Shown here in pieces: positions 45,906 to 56,594 of a stretch of 64,000 nt of DNA; within the stretch, counting starts at the first letter, position 1; each line of letters begins with the position of its first letter. Below the pieces are notes generated by a model that saw only the letters and a program-made list of their open reading frames with translations, was not told where the DNA came from and made no database searches. Made by a program: the position numbers and the translations under genes. The stretch is from Pararge aegeria (lineage: Eukaryota > Arthropoda > Insecta > Lepidoptera > Nymphalidae): assembly GCF_905163445.1 (NCBI RefSeq), contig NC_053201.1, forward strand, positions 1,064,001 to 1,128,000. Direction: 5' to 3'.

Positions 45906-46164
45906 GATTGGTTGCATCGTATATGTCTAGGCATTTGAAGTTATAGTGGACAAACATACATACATGAACTGATTGATGAAAATATTACACTCCTTTTTGG
46001 ACAGTCGTTTAAAAAGAGCGCCGCGCGCCGCCTTAACTGCGCAAGTAATTACGCATTTAGCACAACGCACTGCATGTAACAGCGTACGCGAGCGGAATGC
46101 GAATTACACACAAGATATACTTTAACGGTATTAATGATGATCTTTGTTATTATGTTTCATAATA

Positions 46165-46473
46165 ATCATCTTATTACCCACCCACTTTAGGGCACAGGTC
46201 TGCCTTCAGAACGAGAACAGTTTAGGCTGTAGGTCACCACGCTGGCCATGTACGCAGTGGCGTGCACTTCATACAGGCACAAAAGCATTGCATACCCTAA
46301 AATTTAAATATAGCCCGAATAAGAGGAGGATTTTTTTCCATTTTATGCAACTTTCTGCTGTATGCATACCCTGGTAAGAAACCGAGTGCACGCCACTGCA
46401 TGTACGTATTGGTGGGTACCTTAACACATGTTTGAGAATATTTTGGAGAAATCGCAAGCATGCAGGTACACAA
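46165..46473 (-). mobile_element. SINE-A fragment carrying a hAT MITE
   Basis: Tail and body (ccacgctggcc ... tattggtgggtacc ... gcatgcagg) split by the MITE at 46255-46398. Confidence 0.75.
46255..46398. mobile_element. hAT-like MITE with perfect 8-bp target duplication
   Basis: 144 bases with terminal inverted repeats cagtggcgtgcac / gtgcacgccactg, flanked by catgtacg at 46247-46254 and 46399-46406. The 8-base duplication and CAGTG ends are hAT hallmarks. No transposase, so it depends on an autonomous partner. It sits inside a SINE-A (46165-46473). Confidence 0.88.
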
Positions 46474-46518
46474 AAATAAAACATTATTATTAGTACTGAT
46501 TATATTATATCTGAAACC

Positions 46519-46697
46519 GTTATAGCTCAGTGTGTAGGACTTCGACTTCACTTTCGGGGGGCAGAGTTCAGAGAACTACGCACCTCAATTTTTCTACGTT
46601 ATGTGAGTTTATGCAATTAAAAGATCACTTGCTTTAACGGTGAAGGAAAACATGCAGGAGAGAGCCCTGTAGTGAGCCGGTAAAGGGTTAATGTTGA
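46519..46697 (+). mobile_element. SINE-A copy with internal deletion
   Basis: Head gttatagctcagtgtgtagg, then cttcgacttcactttcgggg. The segment from gaggaaacct to ggagagag is missing. Tail gtagtgagccggtaaagggt. Confidence 0.75.
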
Positions 46698-47124
46698 TTT
46701 TATTATATCTAACGGTAAGTAAAACATAACCTTTATGTTTTTTTTTAAATTTTATTTTACAAATATACGTCGGAATAGTTATTAAGTGTTTTATCATGCA
46801 CTGAGTTTCTTACAACCACGTCTATTTCATAAGAGGTTTACATATTAATTTAGAAAAAAAAAGAAAAGAATAATTATTATATATAATTATATTATATATC
46901 TTGTACTAACGCTCATAAGCAATGACCGCGTGTCGCGTGACGTTGACAAGGCGACGTTACGTAATTTGTACACTTTGACTTTGCCCAGCGTAAGGTCACT
47001 GTTATTTGACCCGCTTGACCTACGCTTTGGAGCAACCGGCAATACTGTTGCAACTATGAAAAGCTGCTTAAAAATACCGAAAGCGACGTATTGTAATTCT
47101 ATCCGACGTCCCTGTCATAGTTTC

Positions 47125-47536
47125 GGCTGCTTTTTACTCAACCAACCTTAGCGCCGCTCTCAACAAGAGGACATATCCTTCAAGACCCTGACGATCAGAT
47201 TACTACTGACAATGCTATCACAACACACGATAAACTTCTGCAAAGCGTCTTCGCCGGCGAAGACGAGGTCCCCGACTTCTGACGTCATCCGGACGTGGGC
47301 TCACACCACGGCCTCGGAGGCGTGCGGGCTCACCGTCCGAAACCCTTTCACTCCAATCGTCACTTGAGCCTAGGTTCGGCCTCACATGAGGCGCCCTCAG
47401 GCCGACGATCCCTACGCTTCTTAGAGCCCTAGGGTTCAAACTCTTCCTGGAGCCCAATTCCGAGGCACGCCAACAAGACCGCGTTTTGCTGTTAAAATTA
47501 TTCGGGTTAATAAGCAATCAAAAAAAAAAAAAAAAG
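47125..47536 (+). mobile_element. 5'-truncated retroposon with GC-rich 3' UTR and poly(A)
   Basis: A plus-strand frame reads ILQDPDDQITTDNAITTHDK then LLQSVFAGEDEVPDF and a stop at about 47281. It is followed by about 240 bases of GC-rich UTR and a poly(A) run at 47521-47536. This structure fits a LINE 3' end of the R1 or Jockey type, but I do not recognise the protein tail. The long open frame on the opposite strand (47218-47517) is a by-product of its GC content. Confidence 0.5.
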
Positions 47537-47549
47537 ACGTATTGTATAA

Positions 47550-47745
47550 GGTTCATCATTATATCAACCAATTAGGCTACTACAAGGCACGGGAATCAAC
47601 AAATGAAAAGGGTTAAAGCCGTAGTCCACCACGCTGGCCTAGTGCGCATTGGTGGACTCCACACGCCTTTGGCCATGGAAAACTCTCAGGCATGCAGGTT
47701 TTCTCACGATGTTTACCTTCAACGTTGAAGCAAGTGATATTTTGA
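47550..47745 (-). mobile_element. SINE-A fragment
   Basis: atcattatatcaaccaatta to gttgaagcaagtgatatttt. No head. Confidence 0.75.
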
Positions 47746-48294
47746 TAATAATTATGATGATGATTATAGAAACATAAATTTACAAAACTTCCACAGACAC
47801 ACTCGCACAATAATATGCTATCAATAATGATCTCAGACAGGTTGTAGGTACTTATCGGCTATTTTGACTCGTCAAGTAGGTAATTATTCTATTTGTTAAA
47901 TTTAATTAGCAACGAATCGGTTTCAAAACCGGCATTTTCACTGATAATTAATAAATATTTAATTAAATAACTAATTATTTCACTTAATTGCCAAGCTATG
48001 ACCTACCTACAGTGTTCTATTAAGACAAAACTAATCATATCATACTAATTGATCTCACTTCTGAAGAATCATTATAAGTGCATAAGTGTTTGTTGTTTGA
48101 CCATCTTTCACGCAGCAACGGAGTTAAGGTTCATTACATAAAAGGGCCGAAGAATATCTACATACGAGTATATCTAAGTCTTTATTATCCCAGGATTACA
48201 CATTTAATATACGAACAAATTCAAAAATGATATTTTATTTAAACAAGTACTAAGTTTATTCAATTGGCGGTTGCTTTTTTGCTTTATTTATTTT

Positions 48295-48382
48295 TTTACT
48301 AGCTAACCTGTTAGGGGTACAGTAATTATATTACTTACATACCCCTCATCGGGTTCCACGCTAGCCAGGGCCAGCAAAGAGG
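48295..48382 (-). mobile_element. SINE-C fragment
   Basis: ctagctaacctgttaggggt to ccacgctagccagggcc. Joined directly to a SINE-A tail. Confidence 0.55.
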
Positions 48383-48466
48383 ACTTGACCTTAACCCCTT
48401 CTCATTGTGGGAGCAGACCTGTAGTGGGCCAGTAATGGGTTGACATGATGATGATGACGATGAGAG
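48383..48466 (+). mobile_element. SINE-A tail fragment
   Basis: ccttaaccccttctcattgt to ggttgacatgatgatgatga. Confidence 0.75.
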
Positions 48467-48907
48467 GTCGTAAAAACATGTAAAAAAGTAATCATGTTTT
48501 ATATGTAAGTAATATTTTTAAAAAGGTGGTATTTTTATCTCACACGGGATACGAAAGTAATTTATACACTTAACACGGAACCCAATCAATACAAGAGAGG
48601 ATGTCTTCATCGATATTTTTTGCCCGACTACGGAAATAGTATCGACGGTTTTTTAAGAATCACAAAACAGTCAATGTGATAGTAAACTTTTTACTACTGG
48701 ATTGATTGAGGTGTGGGTTCACAGTATAGCTGTAAGCACACACGAGTCCGGCGGAGGTCGTCGACCTCCGGTATCGGTCACCCAGCCTCCATTGTTTATT
48801 CCGTGATAACATGCCTTAGGTGTTTCCGCTTCTTACCTACTGCCTCTCCGAGGAATTTTAACTACATCGTTGCTATATTAGAAATAAATAATTTATATAC
48901 TATGACA

Positions 48908-49050
48908 CAGTGGCGTGCACTTCATACATGCACAGAAGCGCTGCCTACCCTAACATTTTCGTATAACTGGCAACGGAGGAGAATTTTCCCATTTTATGTC
49001 ATTTCAGTTCTTTATGTTTACCCTGGTCCAAATTCCTGTGCACGCCACTG
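48908..49050. mobile_element. hAT-like MITE, same subfamily as 46255-46398
   Basis: 143 bases, ends cagtggcgtgcacttcatac and gtgcacgccactg. Flanks ctatgaca (48900-48907) and ctatgaaa (49051-49058) agree at 7 of 8 positions. Interior shares aatttt/cccattttatg words with the 46 kb copy. Confidence 0.85.
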
Positions 49051-49067
49051 CTATGAAAATACTAGGC

Positions 49068-49236
49068 TAGTTTAGTTACCGCCTTACCGAAAAAGTCGTG
49101 CCGCTAAGCGATTTAGTGTTCCGGTGCGATGACGCGTAGAAACCGATTAGGGCCATGACTGCCATACTCCCTAACAGGTTAACCCGCTACACTCTTAGAC
49201 TGCATCATCACTTACCACCAGGTGAGATGGGGATGG
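49068..49236 (+). mobile_element. SINE-C fragment without head
   Basis: ttaccgccttaccgaaaaag to atcacttaccaccaggtgag. Confidence 0.75.
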
Positions 49237-49237
49237 A

Positions 49238-49402
49238 TTGTGTTAGGGGTACTAAGTTGACAGATGGTTATTTTATTTTTATAAATAATACACATAAATA
49301 CTTAAATACAGATAAACACCCGGACACTGAAAAACATTCATGTCCATCACCCAAACAGTGTTCAGTTGTGGGAATCGAATTCACGGCCTCGGACAAAGAC
49401 GC
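49238..49402 (-). mobile_element. SINE-B fragment
   Basis: gttaggggtactaagttgac to acggcctcggac. Tail and A box absent. Confidence 0.7.
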
Positions 49403-49638
49403 GGTAAACAGCTAGTCACCGTATAATGAACTGTTGCCCGTGCTCTTATCGATGTCCCGGTTTTTTTTATCGCGCGGGAACCTTTTACCTACTAATAAGT
49501 AGGTGAGATGTCGTTACTTAAAATGATAAGAGCTTAGTTGTTAAAATAAACCAAGGGTCTTGATATTATCGCTTTAAGCATTAGTATTTTGATAGTGTTT
49601 ACGTTTGCTTTAGAACTATAACCCTTATTTGCAAGGTA

Positions 49639-49808
49639 TTTCATCATATCCACCCAATACAGAGCACGGGTCTCCTCCCGAAATGAGATTAAGGCCGTAG
49701 TCCACCACGCTCCCATGATGGCCCTAATTACTTAAAACGCACAAAACTTAGAAAAGTTGGAGGTGCGTGCTGGGATTCGAACCCCTACCCACTGCGCTAT
49801 CACCGCTT
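49639..49808 (-). mobile_element. SINE-A copy with internal deletion
   Basis: tttcatcatatccacccaat to ctatcaccgcttc. About 120 bases of the body are missing after ccaccacgctcccatg. Confidence 0.75.
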
Positions 49809-49837
49809 CTTTAATATAAGCTGTCATTCATATAAAC

Positions 49838-49984
49838 TCGAAGGCCGAGCGGCGCAGTGGGCAGCGATCCTGTTTTCTGTATTCATAAAAATATTCAACA
49901 GTCATCTCAGTACCCATAACACAAGCTACGCTTACTTTGGGGCTAGATGGCGATGTGTGCATTGTCGTAGTATATTTATTTAAT
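49838..49984 (+). mobile_element. SINE-B copy with internal deletion
   Basis: Head gccgagcggcgcagtgggca, then directly tattcataaaaatattcaac. About 110 bases including the B box are gone. Confidence 0.75.
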
Positions 49985-49987
49985 CTG

Positions 49988-50300
49988 TCATTTTGTCTGG
50001 TATGAGGTTTTGGCCTTGGCCACCACCTTACTGACAAAGACATGTCGATATTTTCAGAATTCCCCGGGCGTCTAACAAAGCCAAAAAGATGCCGTGGTGG
50101 GTTTTAGTTTGGGTATACCCCCCTTTTGAGGGGGGAGTCCCACATAACCTCCCTCCTGCCCAAGGGTCGGAGGTAGCCATAAAGCCTAAAAAAGGGTACG
50201 GGTATGTCGCACAACAGGTTAGCCCGTTACCATCTGAATTAGCAACTTAACTTATCTCTAGTTGAGGTTGCAGTCAAGAGCTGAATTGCAGCAAAAATAA
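49988..50300 (+). mobile_element. SINE-C fragment with an inserted retroelement piece
   Basis: ggtatgaggttttggccttg to gcccgttaccatctgaatta. The stretch at about 50062-50190 (gatgccgtggtgggttttag, gggagtcccacataacctcc) is foreign to the SINE and looks like a LINE 3' UTR. Confidence 0.6.
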
Positions 50301-50420
50301 ACGCTAATAATTGAATAAACCTTTAAAGGTTCTTTTGATACTGCAATTTACGACTTTCTTCGCACAAATTTTTATTGCCCGCAGATAAAATAGTCCATTT
50401 AATTTTTCGGCTCCAAATTC

Positions 50421-50812
50421 AAATTAAATTTATTTCAAGTAGGCTTAAAATATAAGCACTTTTGAAACATCAAGTATGTCTGTATGTCGCGACTCTACCA
50501 CCGGTTCGGAAGACAGATTCTACCGAGAAGAAGCCGACAAGAAACCCAGCAAGCTATTGCTGGGTTTCTTTTCCAACATCATTTTAAAATTAAACAATCA
50601 TTGTTCTCTTGTGTGAGATGAAAGCGGAGCTGCTTGCTTCTAAGCAAACTTGTCTTTCAGAAATTTATCAATAGTATAGTAACTTCGATGTATTAAATGT
50701 GTTATCATGTATTCTTTAAACTTATGCAAAGGTAAATCTAGCATTACCTTCGGTATCATGTATGTACTCAGCCCCACAAAGGTTTTCTGCTCTTTTTTTA
50801 AGACGATGTGCT
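50421..50812 (-). pseudogene. Jockey-like LINE 3' end, copy 1
   Basis: On the minus strand a frame reads MIPKVMLDLPLHKFKEYMI and on to IDKFLKDKFA before a stop. A 3' UTR follows with cggtagaatctgtcttccga and the end agcctacttgaaataaattt. This is a standard 5'-truncated ORF2 C-terminus. It lies head-to-tail beside copy 2 in the same orientation. Confidence 0.75.
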
Positions 50813-50814
50813 GA

Positions 50815-51230
50815 TATCAAATTCAAATTCAAAATTCATTTATTTCAAGTAGGCCTAATATAAGCACTTTTGAAACGTCAAGTCTATCTGTTTGTAGTGA
50901 TTCTACCACCGGTTCGGAAGGCAGATTCTAACGAGAAGAAGCCGGCAAGAAACTTAGCAGTTGCTCTTTTCCAACATCAACAATTTAGATTTTACATTTT
51001 AACATTCATTTTTCTATCTTGTGAGAGCTGAAAACGGAGCCGGATGCTTCCAAGCAACCTTGTCATTAAAAACCTCGCTGTAATAAATGTGTTTTAACAA
51101 ATTCTTTAAACTTGTGCATTGGCAAGTCCAAAATCACCTTAGGAATCATATTATAAAAGCGTATACTCAATCCCACAAATGACCTCTGTACCTTACGCAG
51201 ACGATATGCAGATGACACTATCTATTATCT
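50815..51230 (-). pseudogene. Jockey-like LINE 3' end, copy 2
   Basis: The minus-strand frame reads SFVGLSIRFYNMIPKVILDL then PMHKFKEFVKTHLLQRGF and a stop. The 3' UTR contains cggttcggaaggc on plus and ends in the same agtaggcctaatataagcac words as copy 1. It is more complete at its upstream side than copy 1. Confidence 0.75.
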
Positions 51231-51234
51231 ATAT

Positions 51235-51770
51235 ATTATCGCTGTTTTGTTTTACAAAGACTAAATTATAAAAAATATTGTAGGTATTTTTTTTAATTGT
51301 TCACGGAGAGATTCGCGTGATCGAAGTTTGTACTCTATAAGGATACTTGAACGTGCTTTAAGGGACAAAAGTAAGCCGTCTGAAATCAGCACAATATTTC
51401 CACGACACCTAAATCTTTATCCACCAATCGGAAGTCCGGCGTTATTCAACAAAATAAAAAATCTAAATGTCCGGACGAGAGTATCAAACACCCGATAGCT
51501 TACTCCGGCGGTATCCAATTACCCCCTATTAGTGCATTTGTAAGGATTTGTGACGCGGGCTCAGCTGCGATCGATGACGGGTCAAGGAGGTTTATACCGG
51601 GGTTCGATTACCGTCTATGTACTCGTATAACTCCGCGATAATACATGCCTGGAGTTAAATTACATTGTAATAGTGATTAGTAGAGAATGGCACTCGATTT
51701 TTAAGCATATGATTAACGTAATCCTGTTTAACATACAACAATAAATTTGTGGACCTTTGTATTATATTAC
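51235..51770. other. Unassigned sequence
   Basis: No repeat or exon recognised. Confidence 0.4.
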
Positions 51771-51773
51771 AGC

Positions 51774-52380
51774 ACAGGGTATGCAGATGATATAAAATGA
51801 AGAAAATCTCCAGTAAGAGTTATACAAACTTCATGGTAGGCTTTTTATAACTCTTACAATGCCTATCCTTATATTTTTTAGTAGCTGTTGCCCGCGACTT
51901 CGTCTGCGTTTGATTTTTTTTTTGATGTGGCATTAAATTTAGTTGTAGATCAATAAAACTTTAAAGTATTCAGTATCGCTAAGCCTTAAATGAGGGGTTT
52001 GCTGCGTTCCGCTGAGGAGTTCTGTCCTCTATCTCTAATCACAGTTTGGGCAAAATTAAACACATATTATAAACTCTATAGTACAAAAATAATAATTTAA
52101 ATCGGTTATAATTTGTCGGAGTTATGGTGTAATATCGTCAAACACTCATCCAAAGGAACCGAGCATAACGTCGGGATAAAAAGTATGCTGTATTACGTCT
52201 AATACCTCCAAGAATATGTGTACAAAGTTTCATGAGGATCGGTTAAGTAGTTTTTGCGTGAAAGCGTAACAAACAAACTTACATTGACATGTATAATATT
52301 AGTAAGGATAAGGATAACTCATACTGGAGTTTTTTATATAATCTGCCAGCTTAGTGTATACCCGGTAGGCACGCTACTGG
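51774..52380. mobile_element. hAT-like long-TIR MITE split by a Helitron-like element
   Basis: Left part 51774-51879 (cacagggtatgcagatgata) and right part 52317-52380 (actggag, then ggtaggcacgctactgg) are one MITE of the 34573-34753 family. The reverse-strand Helitron-like copy at 51880-52316 lies between them. Confidence 0.65.
51880..52316 (-). mobile_element. Non-autonomous Helitron-like element, copy 5
   Basis: Reverse orientation: gtagctgttgcccgcgactt at the low end and attagtaaggataaggata at the high end. It sits inside a hAT-like MITE (51774-52380), splitting it. Confidence 0.65.
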
Positions 52381-52719
52381 GCACAAGAAGCTTAACTCCT
52401 CAGCCAAATGGTGGCCATTTTGTAGGACGTGCTCCTTGTATACTCTGCTGTATATGTTGCTCTGATTATGTATGATATGATTTTCCAGTCATCAAGTGTG
52501 CGCCGCTATTTAGTCCCTCAATTTTTGCTATGACAAAATTACATAAATAACCAACGGGTGGGTGGGTTGGTTTTTTGGATCTCTGTATTGTAACCATTTC
52601 TTGTTTCTCGTAGAAATGTAAAGGTATAGGAATCCCATAATTTTTATACTCGTATTTACATTTTTGGTGTATTTATTAAGCACTGGGTTTCTTACCATAC
52701 AGCCGGATACTGATATTGT

Positions 52720-52785
52720 AAGAGTTATAATATATCAATTTTAGGGTAGGCACTGCTTTTGTGCAGAGCTCGCCACTGTTATTTA
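52720..52785. mobile_element. hAT-like MITE end fragment
   Basis: Terminal part with agggtaggcactgcttttgt and gctcgccactg, related to 61071-61209. Confidence 0.45.
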
Positions 52786-52789
52786 GTCG

Positions 52790-52895
52790 CTGGATAAGTA
52801 CAAGCGGCACAACACCGCGCCGTAGCGAGTGAAAATCCCTAAAAAATACCTTGGTTTGTCAAAGAACGTTCTGTGGCTGAGATGGTATTTAGATA
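52790..52895 (+). pseudogene. Degraded RTE-like LINE tail
   Basis: Shares cgagttgaaatccctacaaa-type and ctgagatggt words with the RTE remnant at 44300-44497 (gtagcgagtgaaaatcccta, then gtggctgagatggtattt). It is more diverged and does not code. It lies just outside the candidate exon at 52922. Confidence 0.45.
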
Positions 52896-52921
52896 TTGAA
52901 CTTTTTTTTCTATATACTTAC

Positions 52922-53019
52922 TCTGTCAGATGTATTGCCATGTAAATTTGGCGCTCCCAGAACAGGTTTCTTATTTCCCTGATAAGGCTTAAAAATGTTT
53001 TGTCTCTGTCGGTCATTTG
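52922..53019 (-). CDS. Probable host-gene exon upstream of 37058-37258
   Basis: This 98-base segment has a strong acceptor (tgttttgccattttttcgatag) and a consensus donor (AGA|gtaagtata). It opens with two bases that complete a codon, then 32 sense codons ending in a full codon. The next exon starts in phase 0, so the two join without a frameshift. The peptide begins NDRQRQNIFKPYQGNKKPV and ends GNTSDR. It is polar and disordered-looking, plausible for the N-terminal half of a scaffold protein. Intron length to the next exon would be about 15.7 kb. I do not recognise the peptide itself. The case rests on splice signals, open frame and phase. Confidence 0.6.
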
Positions 53020-53024
53020 CTATC

Positions 53025-54360
53025 GAAAAAATGGCAAAACATCGACGCAACTGTTTTACAACGTTTATTAGTAAGGGGGCTAGTGTAGAAAATATCCATT
53101 CCTCGACTAGGTATCTGCACAATTACAATAACATTCCAAGTAAACCACGGTTATAGCGCGTATCTCCCATAGACTAGACAATGCACAATAGACTAAGACC
53201 GACCTTGCCGCGGTGAAAGTAACTGCATGACCTGCTTGCGCACGCGACACTATCACTCTTTCTGGATTATAAGCCTCAACAGACGATCCAACTTTACTTT
53301 TAACAATCCAAAAGATTGAGCTTTTTAGTTCGATGCATGTCTCTGGTTTATAGTTGCATTATTGCTAATGAAAAACAATTTTGTCATTTTGTGTACCTAC
53401 GTTTTCTAAGTCTTTACATTTCCGGTTTTTGATTTAAAGTCGACTTTTAGAAACTCAGTTTCTAAAAGTCGACTTTTTCATTAGCACGGTAGAATATTAC
53501 TAATAGGAAGCAAAAGGAAATAATTCTTTTTGTTCGTTTTCAAAAACCTATATTGTGAATCGCGATGGTAATATTACTATATTATAAATCACAATTTGCG
53601 GCACAACTAAGGCAGACCTAGTAAGACGGAAATATTAAATCAGAAGCAGAGACCAGCACTTTTTTGACAACCTCTGACACAGCACTCTGTTTATGGTACT
53701 TTGCGCTAGGGTTGACTCCTGGCTGCCTCAATTTAATACACTCATTATGTTTCTTAATTTGTCTCATATAATCATCGAATGCCATGCCAATGAGTTATTA
53801 AAAGGATAGGCAGGCCTGTAATTTAAAGGAGCGATCAAGATTCCAAGAAATACAAAAAATCGGATTGTGTGATTTCAAGTGTCCTTCATTCACGCAGCGA
53901 CTTTTGCGTTTATAAAAGCAAAAGGAAAGTAAAGATACAGTACACGCGTATCATAGACACACACGAAGCCAATCAATTTATCACTCGGCTGGAGAGAGAT
54001 CTACTGAAGCGCGAAGAAGTCAGCGGCTGAAGTTAGCTTGAGTTGGTAGTTGGTACGTCTATAGACACTTAATTTTTTCTCTCGATCATTGTCATCGAGT
54101 TAGTACTCATTCGTCATTATGATTTATTATTCTCCATCTGCTATTCAACGAAATTTGATTCATCGTTGACGTTTCTATGGTATTTTTTTAAATCTGTTAT
54201 CTAGATTGATATTTAGTTTTTAACTGTTGATATAAAGTTTGACGAGCTGTCTCGAGGTAATAGAGAGAGTTGCAGTGTTGTCCCTTAAGGAGAAACCCTA
54301 CTTTCTCGAAATGAGGAGACCTGTGCTGTGTGTGTTTAGTGCCTTTAGCTCGTAGGAAAT
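53025..54360. other. Unassigned sequence upstream of the 52922 exon
   Basis: Holds the hairpin at 53436 and a TATA-like tataaaag at 53914-53921. The adjoining upstream exon was not found. Confidence 0.35.
53436..53476. repeat. Perfect inverted repeat, 20-bp arms, one-base loop
   Basis: aaagtcgacttttagaaact, single C, agtttctaaaagtcgacttt. Confidence 0.95.
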
Positions 54361-54364
54361 ATGA

Positions 54365-54525
54365 CTCGATCCACGGCAGGGACAATTTGCGAATTTATAA
54401 TTTTTTTTCTGGTCTGGTTACCACCCTACCAACGGAGACGTGCCGCTAAGTTATTCAGGTAGAAACCGCTAAGGGTTTAATAAAACTTCCATACCCCTAA
54501 CAGGTCAGCCTGTTATTCCAGTAGC
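54365..54525 (+). mobile_element. SINE-C copy with truncated head
   Basis: tccacggcagggacaatttg to cccctaacaggtcagcctgt. Confidence 0.7.
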
Positions 54526-54895
54526 TTTTAAGTTATTTCAACCTCATTTAGCAGAACTCAGCACCCAAATAGGCTGCTGGTGAGTTTCTAATTATGTATT
54601 TTACATGAAAAGTAAACATTGAATTTATCTTAAGTATAATAAACTTTCCGCAAAGTAAAGTCACCTCGATTAAGAGATAACGCGAGCGGTTTTATCGCTA
54701 TCAGTCTGGCATTCCTTGTTATTGTGTTAGGTCAATATTGTCACTTTTAGAACAACTGTCTGATTTTACATAGCTTTTAGTTGCTGGGAGTTTAAGTTTA
54801 AAATGTATGATGTAAATATTTAATCTAGTTCCGTCCTTTTTTAGCAAATATGTAGGTGGGAGCGGCTGGATATACGTGGCAAAATATACAATGAA

Positions 54896-55045
54896 AAAAA
54901 GCAGGAGAATCTGTACGTTGTAATTTATAATTTCATCAATATTTAATTCTTTATACTCCACGCGAAACAGATCTTCGGCAATGCATTCTTCTCTACGCAC
55001 GTTTCGCTCGGCGGACCATCCTCAGGAGATTTTGACTTTACAATG
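54896..55045 (+). repeat. LINE 3' UTR-like repeat, copy 2
   Basis: Second copy of the repeat at 44545-44685, including cagatcttcggcaatgcatt and tctacgcacgtttcgctcgg. It retains a cggcggaccatcctc segment that copy 1 has lost. Confidence 0.55.
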
Positions 55046-55589
55046 AATAATAGGAAAGTCAATTCACTAAGAGCTGTGCCCAGCAATGAAATCGAAGTTT
55101 CATTTCGATCGATTCCAATCGTTTTGTAGACTATTATTATACTGTTGCGATGAAGTGTCAATATTATGTATGGGAATATTGTAAAGGTGAATCAGTTGAC
55201 GGCAGCTGTTTAAACAGTTCCGGGTATTAGCTATAGCCACTTGTAAAAATTAGTTTAAGGGGTCAAGGAAAACGAGTGCTTATAGACTAGGTACAATTTG
55301 TTAAATTTTTTCACTGTAAAATTATTCGTCATTTTTATTTATTGTATTGCATAATTATAATTACAGAAACAAAATGTCTATTAAAAATAATAGACGATGT
55401 AATTGTATGTGTGTCTGTCTGTTGCATCGTATTTCCCGAACGGCTGAACCCATGTTGATTTTGTTTTTTTTCGTTTGAAAGGTGAATAAGTCGATAGTGT
55501 TCTTAGCTATGTTTAATGAAAATGGGTCCAAGATGGCCGCCGCCACAAATTGACGAATTCAATTTATTTTCACAACTCCTTCAATATGG

Positions 55590-55880
55590 GTGTCAAAATA
55601 TGATAGGTCTTTACTAGTAGCAGATGCGTTAACCCATAGCAGAAGCCAGAAATGGAAATGGGCAGGTCACGTCGCACGTACCCCTAATAATAAATTGACA
55701 AAACGCACATCTCTATGGAAAGGTCCAAAGGGCATTAGAAAACGGGGTCGACCAAAGGTACGATGGGCAGATGAATTAGAGAGTGTGGCTGGCGAGAACT
55801 GGCTTGAAAGAGCGCTAAACAGAGCTGAGTGGCAGAAAATGGAGGAGGCCTTTATCCACAAGGGGTACTTGGTTTCATAA
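55590..55880 (+). pseudogene. RTE-type LINE ORF2 C-terminus, 5'-truncated
   Basis: Open segment ending in a stop at 55880, with the RTE-family signature KWKWAGHVAR, then KRGRPKVRWADE and NWLERALNRAEW. These are the final 80-90 residues of RTE/BovB-like ORF2, after the reverse transcriptase core. No endonuclease or RT domain precedes it, so it is a dead 3' fragment. Downstream A/T-rich sequence with AATAAT/AATAAA-like words (to about 55990) is probably its 3' tail. The reading frame has stayed open, so the insertion is fairly young. Confidence 0.8.
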
Positions 55881-56521
55881 CTCAATTTGTCAAAAGCTAT
55901 ATTCTTATCTATTTTTATATTTCTTTTTTTATTTTATTTTTTGTTTATATTTTGAATCAAGGAATAATAAAAGGCTTTTTTATTTTTTTATTTACTAGTA
56001 GAATAATGAACCCTATATTGAAAGCCGTGGGATTTTAAATTTATATTTTTGAACTTAAGTAAATGTTATTATAGTACTTGTTCTTCTTCTAGTAGGCAGT
56101 TATCACAATAAATCACGGCCAAAAAGAAACTTTAACTGCTTAATTTGCCGGGAAACTTTAAGCTGTAAAATCACGTTTTCCATAGGTATATAAACCTCGT
56201 GACACACAGTCAAACACGCAAATCACTGTACCAACGAGACAATGAATCGCACATGAATAAATGAATAAACCATACCGCCAAAGCGTCGCGTGCTTAGTTT
56301 ATCTTTAATATTCCGAAATGGGTTTTTCTGATAACACCCACGTAGTCTAATAAAGAAAATTCACGCTGCGAGATAAAATAAAACAGTAGTTTGACCTTTG
56401 AGCTGGCTGCTCGTAAATTGGTACAAAGTGGAGTGACTCATCGGGACAGGTTACACGCCTTTTGTTTTCTTAATGAAATGCTAATTTGGATTTTTGAGAT
56501 AACCTTCGCTATTACCTATCG

Positions 56522-56574
56522 ATACGATAGCGTTATATACACAACATATAGTTGTGTATATAACGCTATCGTAT
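56522..56574. repeat. Perfect inverted repeat, 24-bp arms
   Basis: Arms 56522-56545 and 56551-56574, five-base loop atata. Core gatagcgttatatacacaac. Confidence 0.95.
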
Positions 56575-56594
56575 TTTTTTTGTCACCTCTAATG

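Noticed and set aside
47218..47517. 99-codon minus-strand frame rich in Arg
   Set aside because: It is antisense to the GC-rich 3' UTR of a poly(A)-tailed retroposon.
48839..48874. 36-base minus-strand mini-exon with good acceptor and donor
   Set aside because: Its frame has a stop in the phase needed between the 52922 and 37058 exons.
53880..54080. TATA-box-like tataaaag with a possible plus-strand start
   Set aside because: A single motif without a downstream gene on that strand. Expected often in AT-rich DNA.
55361..55546. Minus-strand 61-codon frame
   Set aside because: Looks like a dispersed repeat (ccaagatggccgccgccac region) and has no coding features.
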